Program-made: the position numbers and the translations under genes
Assembly: GCA_023396555.1 (NCBI GenBank)
Contig: JAEWWC010000028.1
Span: 1-13,125 of the forward strand
Source: Bacillota bacterium
GTDB lineage: Bacteria > Bacillota > Clostridia > Christensenellales > SZUA-584
DNA: 13,125 nt
Direction: 5' to 3'
The notes under the pieces: model-generated
What the model was told of the DNA's origin: nothing
Databases searched by the model: none
Seen by the model: only the letters and a program-made list of their open reading frames with translations
Part shown: piece after piece, positions 6,639 through 13,125 of the stretch
Numbering within the stretch: the first letter of the stretch is position 1
How the letters are laid out: each line of letters opens with the position of its first letter

Positions 6639-7514
6639 ATGCGTAGCATGACGGGCTTTGGCAGAGCTGAGGCGGAGCAGGACGGACGAAAGGTTACGTT
6701 GGAGCTCAAAACGGTTAACCATCGTTTTCTGGATCTCAATATCCGTATCCCGCGCGCACTGGGGTTTGCCGAGGAGACTGTCCGCAAGGGCATCAAGGAG
6801 AAGCTCTCCAGGGGGCATGTCGACGTATTCGTGAGCTACAGCGCAGTTGCCGCCGACGCCAAAACGGCCAAGGCGGATGTCGGCCTCATGCGTTCCTACC
6901 TGCATGCGGCACAGCAGTCTGCCAAAGAAGTGGGCATCACGGACGATCTCGCACTGTCCCACCTCATAAGGATTCCCGATGTGATCATGATCGAGGAAGC
7001 GCCGGAGGATGAGGACAGGCTGACGCGCATCGTAGGGGACGCGCTGGCATCGGCGCTCGTCTCGCTGGAACAGATGAGGCTGCGCGAGGGGGAAGAGCTC
7101 AAAAACAACCTGCTCTCCTGCCTTGGAGAATTGGAAGCCATCGTGGCCACCATTGACGGGCGAAAAGGCCTTGTTGCGGCGGAATACGCAGAACGGCTGC
7201 GGCAGCGTTTGGCCGAATTGCTGGCCGGAGCAGATATCGACGAGACCCGTTTCAATACCGAGATCGCGATGATGGCCGACCGCTCGGACATCAATGAGGA
7301 AATTGTGCGCCTCAGCACCCATATCGGCCAGTTCAGACAGGCTGCGGGCGAAAAAGACGCCGTGGGGCGCAAGCTGGATTTCATGGTGCAGGAGATGAAC
7401 CGGGAGCTCAACACCATCGGCTCCAAATCCGGCGATATGACGATCACGAACGCTGTGATCGCGGGCAAGAGCGTTGTTGAAAAGATCCGCGAGCAGGTTC
7501 AGAATATTGAGTAA
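6639..7514 (+). CDS. yicC: YicC/YloC-family endoribonuclease
   Basis: This 291-residue cytoplasmic protein is normal length for the family. It opens with MRSMTGFGRAE and the VNHRFLD motif, both hallmarks of the YicC N-terminal domain (about residues 1-155). The last 85 residues, with ETRFNTEIAMMADRSDINEE, RLSTHI and FMVQEMNRELNTIGSKS, make up the conserved C-terminal domain (formerly DUF1732). Members of this family (E. coli YicC, B. subtilis YloC) are known as metal-dependent endoribonucleases acting on structured or small RNAs; here that is inferred by homology. An AAGG about 10 bases upstream is a moderate ribosome binding site. It is the first gene after the promoter and precedes remA and gmk, the standard Firmicutes order. 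The symbol yloC would apply in Bacillus naming. Confidence 0.94.
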   Translation: MRSMTGFGRAEAEQDGRKVTLELKTVNHRFLDLNIRIPRALGFAEETVRKGIKEKLSRGHVDVFVSYSAVAADAKTAKADVGLMRSYLHAAQQSAKEVGITDDLALSHLIRIPDVIMIEEAPEDEDRLTRIVGDALASALVSLEQMRLREGEELKNNLLSCLGELEAIVATIDGRKGLVAAEYAERLRQRLAELLAGADIDETRFNTEIAMMADRSDINEEIVRLSTHIGQFRQAAGEKDAVGRKLDFMVQEMNRELNTIGSKSGDMTITNAVIAGKSVVEKIREQVQNIE

Positions 7515-7531
7515 CATAAGAGGAGGGTTCC

Positions 7532-7792
7532 ATGAGCATTAAGCTGATCAACATCGGGTTTGGAAATATCGTGTCCGCAAACCGTCTGATCGCCATCGTA
7601 TCGCCCGAGTCGGCGCCCATCAAGCGCATCATTCAGGAAGCGCGCCAGAAAGGAAATCTGGTGGACGCCACATACGGCCGCCGGACGCGCGCCGTCATCA
7701 TCACCGACAGCGACCACGTGATACTGTCTGCAGTCCAACCCGAGACAGTGGCGCACCGTCTGTCCGATAAGGACGATGACTCCGAGGAATAG
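7532..7792 (+). CDS. remA: RemA-family extracellular matrix regulatory protein (DUF370)
   Basis: This is a small protein of 86 residues in which nearly every part is family-typical: an N-terminal KLINIGFGNIVSANRLIAIVSP segment, then SAPIKRII and a DATYGRRTRAVIITDS block. In B. subtilis RemA is a DNA-binding activator of biofilm matrix and osmoprotection genes, forming ring-like oligomers that wrap DNA. Whether this species uses it that way is inference, since RemA is also found in Firmicutes without known matrix operons. A very strong AGGAGG at 7521-7526 precedes the ATG by 5 bases. It lies 17 bases after yicC and 3 bases before gmk, its standard position. The acidic tail (DKDDDSEE) is not part of the conserved core. 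Confidence 0.95.
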   Translation: MSIKLINIGFGNIVSANRLIAIVSPESAPIKRIIQEARQKGNLVDATYGRRTRAVIITDSDHVILSAVQPETVAHRLSDKDDDSEE

Positions 7793-7795
7793 CGC

Positions 7796-8398
7796 ATGGA
7801 GAGAGGTATGCTCATCGTGCTATCCGGACCTTCGGGAACGGGTAAGGGCACGGTATGCAAAGCGCTGCTGAACAAACATCGCGATATTTCGCTGTCCATA
7901 TCCGCCACAACGCGCGAGCCGCGTACGGGAGAAATACACGGCAAGCATTATTTTTTTACGAAAAGGGAAGAATTTGAAGATCGCATCGGCAATGGAGAGT
8001 TTCTCGAATATGCCAATGTGTTCTCCAACTACTACGGTACGCCGAAAAGCTTTGTTGATGAGATGCTGGCATCCGGCAAGGATGTGCTGCTCGAAATCGA
8101 CGTGCAGGGGGCGCTCAAGGTAAAGGAAAACTCGCCCGAAGGCGTATTCATTTTCCTGATACCGCCGTCCATGGCGGAGCTGGAAAAGCGGATACGCAGC
8201 CGCGGCACGGAGACCGAGGAAAAGATACGCGAACGGCTGGGCAAGGCCGGCGCCGAGATGGACCTGATGGACAGATACGACTACGTCATCATCAACGATG
8301 AGGTCGATAACGTGGTCGCCAAGATCGAGAGCATCATGGATGCGGAACGGCTTCGAGTGCCCCGCAATCTGGACAAAATACAACAGTTTAAGGAGTGA
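7796..8398 (+). CDS. gmk: Guanylate kinase
   Basis: This enzyme phosphorylates GMP to GDP with ATP in the cytoplasm, a required step for GTP and dGTP supply. The 200-residue length is typical. The P-loop GPSGTGKGT spans residues 11-19. The GMP-binding residues are present in TTREPRTGE (38-46), EY (71-72), YGTP (80-83) and the IDVQGA strand (101-106). The lid and C-terminal region show the RLGKAGAEM and YDYVIINDEVDN motifs. The start at 7796 has GAGGA 7 bases upstream overlapping the end of remA; an in-frame ATG at 7808 is possible but its GAGAGG is only 3-4 bases away. It is followed by rpoZ after 6 bases, as in most Firmicutes. In B. subtilis Gmk is a direct target of (p)ppGpp, and the conserved substrate site here would allow this, though it cannot be shown from sequence. 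Confidence 0.97.
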   Translation: MERGMLIVLSGPSGTGKGTVCKALLNKHRDISLSISATTREPRTGEIHGKHYFFTKREEFEDRIGNGEFLEYANVFSNYYGTPKSFVDEMLASGKDVLLEIDVQGALKVKENSPEGVFIFLIPPSMAELEKRIRSRGTETEEKIRERLGKAGAEMDLMDRYDYVIINDEVDNVVAKIESIMDAERLRVPRNLDKIQQFKE

Positions 8399-8404
8399 AT
8401 CGAT

Positions 8405-8605
8405 ATGATGTACCCCGGAGTCAGTGAACTCAAAGAAAAGGCGGATTGCCGCTATACGCTGGTGGTCGAGTCCGCGAAGCGGGCACGCCAGCTGGTGGAC
8501 GGCGCAGAGCCGCTGACAGAAGTTGAGGAGCAAAACCCCGTCTCTCAGGCGGCTAAAGAGATCTATCTCGACAAGATCACATACATCGCACAAGAGGAAG
8601 TCTGA
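8405..8605 (+). CDS. rpoZ: DNA-directed RNA polymerase subunit omega
   Basis: At 66 residues this matches the short omega of Firmicutes. It shows the family core: YPGVSELKEKADCRYTLV, then ESAKRARQLVDGAEP, and an AAKEIYLDKI helix near the end. Omega binds the beta-prime subunit, helping polymerase assembly. TAAGGAG at 8389-8395 runs into the gmk stop codon and lies 9 bases before the ATG at 8405. A second ATG follows immediately at 8408, so the protein may lack one methionine. The gmk-rpoZ pairing is conserved widely across bacteria. The gene is close to the lower size limit of automatic gene finders, but the match to the family is clear. Confidence 0.93.
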   Translation: MMYPGVSELKEKADCRYTLVVESAKRARQLVDGAEPLTEVEEQNPVSQAAKEIYLDKITYIAQEEV

Positions 8606-8610
8606 TCAAT

Positions 8611-9813
8611 ATGCCAAGGACGGTCGTTGTCGGCGTATCGGGCGGCATCGCGGCGTATAAAGCAGCCTATCTGGTGAGCGCCTTAAAAAAGCAGGGTTAC
8701 GACGTTCATGTGCTGATGACCAAGGGCGCGCTGCAGTTTGTGTCCGCGCTCACCTTTGAAACACTGTCCGGCAACGCCGTGCTTTCCGATACGTTCGAGC
8801 GAAAAAGCGAATACAACGTACAGCATGTCGCGCTGGCCAAGAAGGCGGACACGATTATTGTCGCACCCGCGACGGCGGACCTGATTGCGCGAGCCGCATC
8901 GGGTATCGCGGACGACATGCTCACGACCACGCTGCTGGCCGCAAGGTGCCCCGTTGTTTACGCGCCCGCGATGAACGAGGCGATGCTGGAAGACAAGGCC
9001 ACGCAGCACAACATAGAGCTGCTCCGGCAGCGCGGTGCGTACGTGATGGACACGGGCGAGGGCCTGCTGGCCTGTGGGGACGTGGGCGCGGGGCGCATGC
9101 GCGAACCGGAGGAGATACTGGAATATGCGCACAGCGTCTGGGCGTCGCTGGAGGACATGCACGGCATCCGCGTGCTGGTGTCCGCAGGCCCCACACGGGA
9201 GATGATTGACCCGGTGCGCTACCTCACCAATCGGTCATCCGGCAAGATGGGCTACGCCATCGCGCAAGCCGCGGTGGATGCGGGAGCGGACGTTACAGTC
9301 GTTTCCGGTCCGACGGCATTGCCGCTCATTGCCAAGGCGCAGACAATCAATATCACCTCGGCGGCGGACATGGCACGTGAAATGCTGGCGCTGTCCGAAA
9401 GCGCTGATATCGTCATCATGGCGGCTGCCGTGGCGGATTACACGCCCAAGGAGTACCAGTCGCAGAAGATAAAAAAAAGCGGCGACATGACGCTGGAGCT
9501 CGTCCGCACCACGGACATATTGAAGGAACTGGGCAGCGCCAAGAAACAGCGCCAGCTGCTGATGGGCTTCGCCGCCGAAACACAGAACTTTGAAGACAAC
9601 GCACTCAAAAAGCTGGAGGCTAAAAACCTCGACGTGATCGCGCTTAACGACGTATCCCGCGAGGGCGAAGGCTTTGACGCCGACAGCAATAACATCCGCC
9701 TGTTCTTCCGCGACGGGCGCACCATCAATCTGGGCAGCGACGACAAGACGCTGCTGGCACGCCGTATCATCGATGAACTTAAAGCACTATACGGGCGGCT
9801 TTGCGCGAGGTGA
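8611..9813 (+). CDS. coaBC: Bifunctional phosphopantothenoylcysteine decarboxylase / phosphopantothenate-cysteine ligase
   Basis: This carries out two consecutive steps of coenzyme A synthesis: CoaB joins phosphopantothenate to cysteine using CTP, and CoaC decarboxylates the product using FMN. At 400 residues it is the usual fused length. The N-terminal CoaC flavoprotein domain (about 1-180) shows GVSGGIAAYK, the catalytic H72 in VQHVALAK, the APAMNEAM motif (118-125) and C155 in LLACGDVGAGRM. The CoaB domain (about 185-400) shows SAGPTREMIDPVR, TNRSSGKMG (N207), AAAVADY, and the KIKK lysine cluster ending at K289, the lysine position needed by the E. coli enzyme. The start is ATG with AAGAGGAAG about 10 bases upstream inside rpoZ, a moderate site. 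priA follows after 5 bases. Confidence 0.97.
   Translation: MPRTVVVGVSGGIAAYKAAYLVSALKKQGYDVHVLMTKGALQFVSALTFETLSGNAVLSDTFERKSEYNVQHVALAKKADTIIVAPATADLIARAASGIADDMLTTTLLAARCPVVYAPAMNEAMLEDKATQHNIELLRQRGAYVMDTGEGLLACGDVGAGRMREPEEILEYAHSVWASLEDMHGIRVLVSAGPTREMIDPVRYLTNRSSGKMGYAIAQAAVDAGADVTVVSGPTALPLIAKAQTINITSAADMAREMLALSESADIVIMAAAVADYTPKEYQSQKIKKSGDMTLELVRTTDILKELGSAKKQRQLLMGFAAETQNFEDNALKKLEAKNLDVIALNDVSREGEGFDADSNNIRLFFRDGRTINLGSDDKTLLARRIIDELKALYGRLCAR
9807..9813 (+). promoter_or_regulatory. Ribosome binding site that selects the priA ATG
   Basis: GAGGTGA overlaps the coaBC stop and lies 5 bases before the ATG at 9819. A longer frame beginning with TTG at 9801 would have this site downstream of its start, so the ATG is chosen. 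Confidence 0.8.
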
Positions 9814-9818
9814 TTCCC

Positions 9819-12047
9819 ATGTACGCAAAGGTGATCGTCGATATCGTGCACTCTGATGTGGACAGGGTGTTCGAATACCGCATACCCTCCGGCCTGTCTC
9901 TTGAGATCGGCTTTCGGGTGCATGTGCCCTTCGGTCGCGGCAACGTGCTGCGGGAGGGTTATGTGATCGCGCTATCCGACACCTGCGAATATCAGGGCGA
10001 CGATATCAAATCCGTCCACAACGTGCTGTCCGACTTTGCCGCGCTCACGCCGGGGCAGATTAAACTGGCACAGGTCATGCGGCGGTATTACCATACGACG
10101 CTTGCGTCCGCGCTGCGGCTGATGTTTCCCGCCGAGATGCGCGGGGGGCGCGTGCGCGACCGCTTTGAGAAGGAATATGCGCTGTCGTTGGATGTCGAGC
10201 AATGTGACGCATTCGTCACGTCGATGAAAACAGCGGACGGAAAAATCAAAGCGCCCAAACAGCTGGCCGTTTTGGAGGCGCTGAAAGCCCATGGACCCAT
10301 GAAGGCTTCCGAGATGGAGCAGTCCGTGCACGACTTTGGCGCAGCGGCTGCGGCGCTGGTCAAGAAGGGCGCGATCTCCGTCGGCATCGTGGAAACGCTG
10401 CGCAGCCCGCGGCAGTCCTCCCAGCGCGAAGAGGACTTTGAGCTGACGGGTGAGCAGAAGGCGGCGGTCAAGACCGTCACGTCCGCGCCCGGTAAATACC
10501 TGCTGCACGGCGTGACGGGCAGCGGCAAGACGGAGGTGTACATCGCCATCGTGCGCCACTGTCTGGCTCAGGGCAAGAGCGCCATCGTGCTGGTGCCGGA
10601 GATATCGCTGACGCCCCAGTTGGTGTCCATGTTCCAACGGCGCATCGGGCAGGAGATCGCGGTCTACCACTCCACGCTGACGCCGGGCGAACGCTACGAC
10701 GAGTGGAAACGCATGGCGACGGGGCGGGCGAGGGTGGTGATCGGTGCGCGCTCGGCGGTGTTTGCGCCGCTCAAGGACATCGGCGTCATCATCATCGACG
10801 AGGAGCATGAGACCAGCTACAAGTCGGACACGCACCCCAAGTATACCGCGCACGAGGTGGCCCGCATGCGAGCCAACATCGAAAACGCGGCGCTGCTGCT
10901 GGCCTCCGCCACGCCGTCGGTGGAGAGTTACATCAAGGCGAAGAACGGCATCTATACGCTGATCGAGATGAAGAACCGTCTGTTCGGCTTGCAGCTGCCC
11001 GCCGTGGAGATCGTGGATATGCGTGAGGAAGTGATTAGCGGAAACCGCACCATTTTCTCAGCGCTGATGTATAATGAAATCAACAAAGCGCTGGCGGATG
11101 GGCGGCAGGTGATGCTGTTCATCAACAGGCGCGGCTATTCTACGTTCGTGATGTGCCGCGGCTGCGGTTACGTGGAGTACTGTGACAACTGCGAGGTCAC
11201 GATGACGTATCACGCGAGCCGCCATAAGCTGCTGTGCCACTACTGCGGGCGTACGCGGCCACTGCAGACGATCTGTCCGTCGTGCGGCAAGCCATATCTC
11301 AAGCAATACGGCATCGGCACGCAGCAGGTGGAGGAGCAGGTAAAGGAATGTTTCCCCGAAGCGCGCGTGCTGCGCATGGATCTGGATACGACGCGTGGCA
11401 AGGACGCACATTTGAAATTCTATGAGCAGTTCAAGAACGGCGAGGCGGATATATTGATCGGTACACAGATGATCGCCAAGGGGCTGGACTTCGCCAATGT
11501 GACGCTGGTGGGTGTGGTGTCGGCGGACAGCTCGCTGTACATACCCGATTTCCGCAGCCCCGAGAAAACGTTTCAGCTGCTGGAACAGGTGTCGGGCCGC
11601 GCGGGGAGGAAGGATCCCGGCAAGGTGGTCGTCCAGACATACAGCCCGGAGCATTATGCGGTGGATCTGGCGCGGCAACACGACTTCGGCACTTTTTTCG
11701 CGGAGGAGATGCATGTACGCCGTGAAGCGCTGCTGCCGCCCTATTCAGTGTTCTTCCGTATCGTGTTCTCCGGTAAGGACGAGAAAAAGGTACGCGAGGC
11801 CTGCCTCGACTTCAGCGAAGGTCTGGAGCGCGAGCTTGCCGATCTGAAGGAAGCGGTGTTGCTGCTGGACACCGGTGAAGCGCCCATACGAAAGATAAAC
11901 GGAAACGCCCGCTGGCAGATACTCATCAAGGCACTGAACGACGAACGGCTTGCGCAGCTCAGAAAAAGATTATATATTTATACGGACACGAAACATTACA
12001 AGGACTGCGCGTTTGGTATGGAGATCAACCCGCAGAGCATGATATAA
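9819..12047 (+). CDS. priA: Primosomal replication restart helicase PriA
   Basis: PriA recognises abandoned replication forks, unwinds the lagging strand 3'-to-5' and helps reload the replicative helicase. With the ATG start the protein has 742 residues, normal for the family. The N-terminal DNA-binding domain begins with YAKVIVDI...DRVFEYRIP. Walker A is GVTGSGKT (231-238) and Walker B is DEEH (327-330). A full set of eight zinc cysteines lies in the helicase core (C446, C449, C455, C458, C473, C476, C486, C489). The later helicase motifs IGTQMIAKGLDF and QVSGRAGR are intact. Nothing suggests inactivation. It sits between coaBC and def, its usual Firmicutes location, with a 12-base gap to def. 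The high GC content gives long open frames on the opposite strand that I regard as artefacts. Confidence 0.97.
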   Translation: MYAKVIVDIVHSDVDRVFEYRIPSGLSLEIGFRVHVPFGRGNVLREGYVIALSDTCEYQGDDIKSVHNVLSDFAALTPGQIKLAQVMRRYYHTTLASALRLMFPAEMRGGRVRDRFEKEYALSLDVEQCDAFVTSMKTADGKIKAPKQLAVLEALKAHGPMKASEMEQSVHDFGAAAAALVKKGAISVGIVETLRSPRQSSQREEDFELTGEQKAAVKTVTSAPGKYLLHGVTGSGKTEVYIAIVRHCLAQGKSAIVLVPEISLTPQLVSMFQRRIGQEIAVYHSTLTPGERYDEWKRMATGRARVVIGARSAVFAPLKDIGVIIIDEEHETSYKSDTHPKYTAHEVARMRANIENAALLLASATPSVESYIKAKNGIYTLIEMKNRLFGLQLPAVEIVDMREEVISGNRTIFSALMYNEINKALADGRQVMLFINRRGYSTFVMCRGCGYVEYCDNCEVTMTYHASRHKLLCHYCGRTRPLQTICPSCGKPYLKQYGIGTQQVEEQVKECFPEARVLRMDLDTTRGKDAHLKFYEQFKNGEADILIGTQMIAKGLDFANVTLVGVVSADSSLYIPDFRSPEKTFQLLEQVSGRAGRKDPGKVVVQTYSPEHYAVDLARQHDFGTFFAEEMHVRREALLPPYSVFFRIVFSGKDEKKVREACLDFSEGLERELADLKEAVLLLDTGEAPIRKINGNARWQILIKALNDERLAQLRKRLYIYTDTKHYKDCAFGMEINPQSMI

Positions 12048-12049
12048 GT

Positions 12050-12054
12050 GGAGG
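12050..12054 (+). promoter_or_regulatory. Ribosome binding site that selects the def ATG
   Basis: GGAGG lies 5 bases before the ATG at 12060. A longer frame would start with GTG at 12048, upstream of this site, so the ATG is preferred. Confidence 0.8.
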
Positions 12055-12059
12055 CATAT

Positions 12060-12509
12060 ATGGCGATACGCAGCATGGTGACGGGCACAAAAAACCCGGC
12101 GTTGCGCAACATATCGCGCGAGGTCAAATGCATCAACAAGCATGTGCTGCAGCTGCTGGACGACATGAAGGAGACGCTGCATGTCGAGGTGGGAGTGGGC
12201 CTCGCGGCGCCGCAGGTGGGCGTGTTGCGCCGCATCGCGATCGTGGAGTTCGACGGAAAGTACTATGAGTTGATCAATCCGCGCATACTGTCAGCCTCCG
12301 GCGAGCTGGTGGAGGAGGAAGGCTGCCTCTCGGTGCCCGGCATTCGTGGGCTGGTGAAGCGTCCCGAGATGATAAAGGTCACGTATGTGGACAGAGACGG
12401 AAAACGCCACAAGGAGGAGATCACGGGGCTGATTGCCCGCGTGTTCTGCCACGAGATCGACCATCTGGACGGTGTGCTGTTTGTAGATAAGATGACAGAG
12501 GAGACTTAA
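12060..12509 (+). CDS. def: Peptide deformylase
   Basis: This enzyme removes the formyl group from the N-terminal methionine of new proteins at the ribosome exit. The product is 149 residues from the preferred ATG. All three deformylase motifs are present: motif 1 GVGLAAPQVG (45-54), motif 2 EEGCLSVPG (the metal ligand C89), and motif 3 HEIDHLDG (metal ligands H131 and H135, catalytic E132). The fold is the short type without the insertions seen in longer Gram-positive type 2 enzymes; the EGCLSVPG form of motif 2 fits type 1. It directly precedes fmt, whose product adds the same formyl group, so the pair covers both ends of the formyl-methionine cycle. The stop codon is immediately followed by the fmt GTG. 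Confidence 0.97.
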   Translation: MAIRSMVTGTKNPALRNISREVKCINKHVLQLLDDMKETLHVEVGVGLAAPQVGVLRRIAIVEFDGKYYELINPRILSASGELVEEEGCLSVPGIRGLVKRPEMIKVTYVDRDGKRHKEEITGLIARVFCHEIDHLDGVLFVDKMTEET

Positions 12510-13125
12510 GTGAAGATCGTATTTATGGGAACCCCGCAGTTTGCAGTGCCCAGTTTGCAGGCGCTGATAGACGGCGGCTACGAAATAGTGGCTGTGGTGA
12601 CGCAGCCGGACCGCAAGAGCGGGCGCGGACATAAGCTCACGCCGCCTCCTGTCAAAGAGCTGGCGGAAAAGCGCGGCATTCCCGTGCTGCAGTTTCAGCG
12701 CATCAAAACGCCGGAGGGCGTCGCTGCGCTTCAAACGCTTGCGCCCGACCTCATCGTAACGGCGGCGTTTGGGCAGATACTGTCCAAGGAGATACTGGAT
12801 ATACCGCCGATGGGATGCATCAACGTGCATGCGTCGCTGCTGCCCCGGTACCGGGGCGCCGCGCCCATACAGTGGGCCATCATCAACGGCGAAAGCAGGA
12901 CAGGCGTCACGATCATGTACATGGACGTCGGTCTGGATACGGGTGACATTATCGCAATGAAGGAAGTGCCCATCGGGCAGGACATGACGGGCGGCGAGCT
13001 GTATGAGCAGCTGGCCGGTGTGGGTGCGGAGTTGCTGACGGACACGCTGCCGTCCATCATCGCCGGCACAGCGCCGCGGAAACCGCAGGACGACGCGCAA
13101 TCCAGCTATTATCCGCCGCTGTCGA
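12510..13125 (+). CDS. fmt: Methionyl-tRNA formyltransferase, N-terminal part (cut by window end)
   Basis: This enzyme formylates initiator Met-tRNA with 10-formyltetrahydrofolate. About 205 codons are present of the usual 310 or so; the frame stays open to the right edge. The start is GTG, directly after the def TAA (TAAGTG), with GAGGAG 6 bases upstream. Signatures are clear: MGTPQFAVPSL at the N-terminus, TQPDRKSGRG (31-40), and the catalytic block NVHASLLPRYRGAAPIQ with N105 and H107, followed by MDVGLDTGDI with the catalytic D143. These three residues correspond to the Asn-His-Asp centre of formyltransferases. The C-terminal tRNA-binding domain lies beyond the window. The next in-frame ATG is at codon 6, inside the conserved first strand, which supports the GTG. 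Confidence 0.95.
   Translation, partial: MKIVFMGTPQFAVPSLQALIDGGYEIVAVVTQPDRKSGRGHKLTPPPVKELAEKRGIPVLQFQRIKTPEGVAALQTLAPDLIVTAAFGQILSKEILDIPPMGCINVHASLLPRYRGAAPIQWAIINGESRTGVTIMYMDVGLDTGDIIAMKEVPIGQDMTGGELYEQLAGVGAELLTDTLPSIIAGTAPRKPQDDAQSSYYPPLS

Noticed and set aside
9801..9818. N-terminal extension of PriA from a TTG at 9801
   Set aside because: The ribosome binding site lies within this extension, and the family N-terminus begins at the ATG (MYAKVIVDI).
9972..10853. Long minus-strand frame opposite priA (293 codons)
   Set aside because: It is rich in Arg, His, Leu and Val in the manner of antisense shadow frames and has no family features; priA is intact on the other strand.
12048..12059. 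N-terminal extension of Def from a GTG at 12048
   Set aside because: GGAGG falls inside the extension and is well spaced for the ATG at 12060; deformylases usually begin close to the MAIR-type segment.
12842..12857. Perfect 16-bp palindrome GCCCCGGTACCGGGGC inside fmt
   Set aside because: It encodes the conserved LPRYRGA motif of formyltransferases; the symmetry follows from the codons for Pro-Arg-Tyr-Arg-Gly, so protein constraint explains it.
1..13125. A hidden defence, mobile or secretion system
   Set aside because: Every plus-strand gene except the lipoprotein is a recognised core gene, and no integrase, transposase, repeat array, toxin-antitoxin pair or tRNA-linked attachment site is visible.

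Overview
This window looks like a core-chromosome segment from a fairly GC-rich member of the Firmicutes, most likely a Clostridia-type anaerobe. The evidence is the gene order yicC/yloC - remA - gmk - rpoZ - coaBC - priA - def - fmt, which is a hallmark Firmicutes cluster, together with RemA itself, a gatCAB operon (indirect Gln-tRNA and/or Asn-tRNA synthesis), a Gram-positive-style lipoprotein and strong AGGAGG-type ribosome binding sites. The genus cannot be read from the sequence. All thirteen genes are on the + strand and coding density is very high. No mobile element, CRISPR array, tRNA or rRNA was seen.

Left block (3-6412). The end of an S-adenosylhomocysteine hydrolase gene overlaps a 5'-methylthioadenosine/S-adenosylhomocysteine deaminase gene by ATGA. 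That gene in turn overlaps, again by ATGA, a gene for a large predicted lipoprotein of unknown function, with a possible AMIN-like domain, a possible SPOR-like domain and a beta-propeller-like C-terminal half. After 17 bases come gatC, gatA and gatB, the three subunits of the tRNA-dependent amidotransferase. The first two genes act on the same by-product of methylation (SAH); the amidotransferase makes correctly charged Gln-tRNA(Gln) and/or Asn-tRNA(Asn).

Gap (6413-6638). This is the only real intergenic region. It holds a long imperfect hairpin just behind gatB, a small perfect hairpin, then an AT-rich promoter with an extended -10 box (TGCTATAAT) driving the next block.

Right block (6639-13125). 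yicC, remA, gmk, rpoZ, coaBC, priA, def and a truncated fmt follow with gaps of 0-17 bases, so they probably form one operon. The block mixes RNA decay (YicC), biofilm/osmolyte regulation (RemA), GMP kinase, the omega subunit of RNA polymerase, coenzyme A synthesis, replication restart, and the paired deformylase and formyltransferase that handle N-formyl-methionine.

I found no convincing new defence or mobile system. The items most worth a second look are the unusual lipoprotein and its place in front of gatCAB, the overlapping pair of SAH-consuming enzymes, and the structured gatB-yicC gap.
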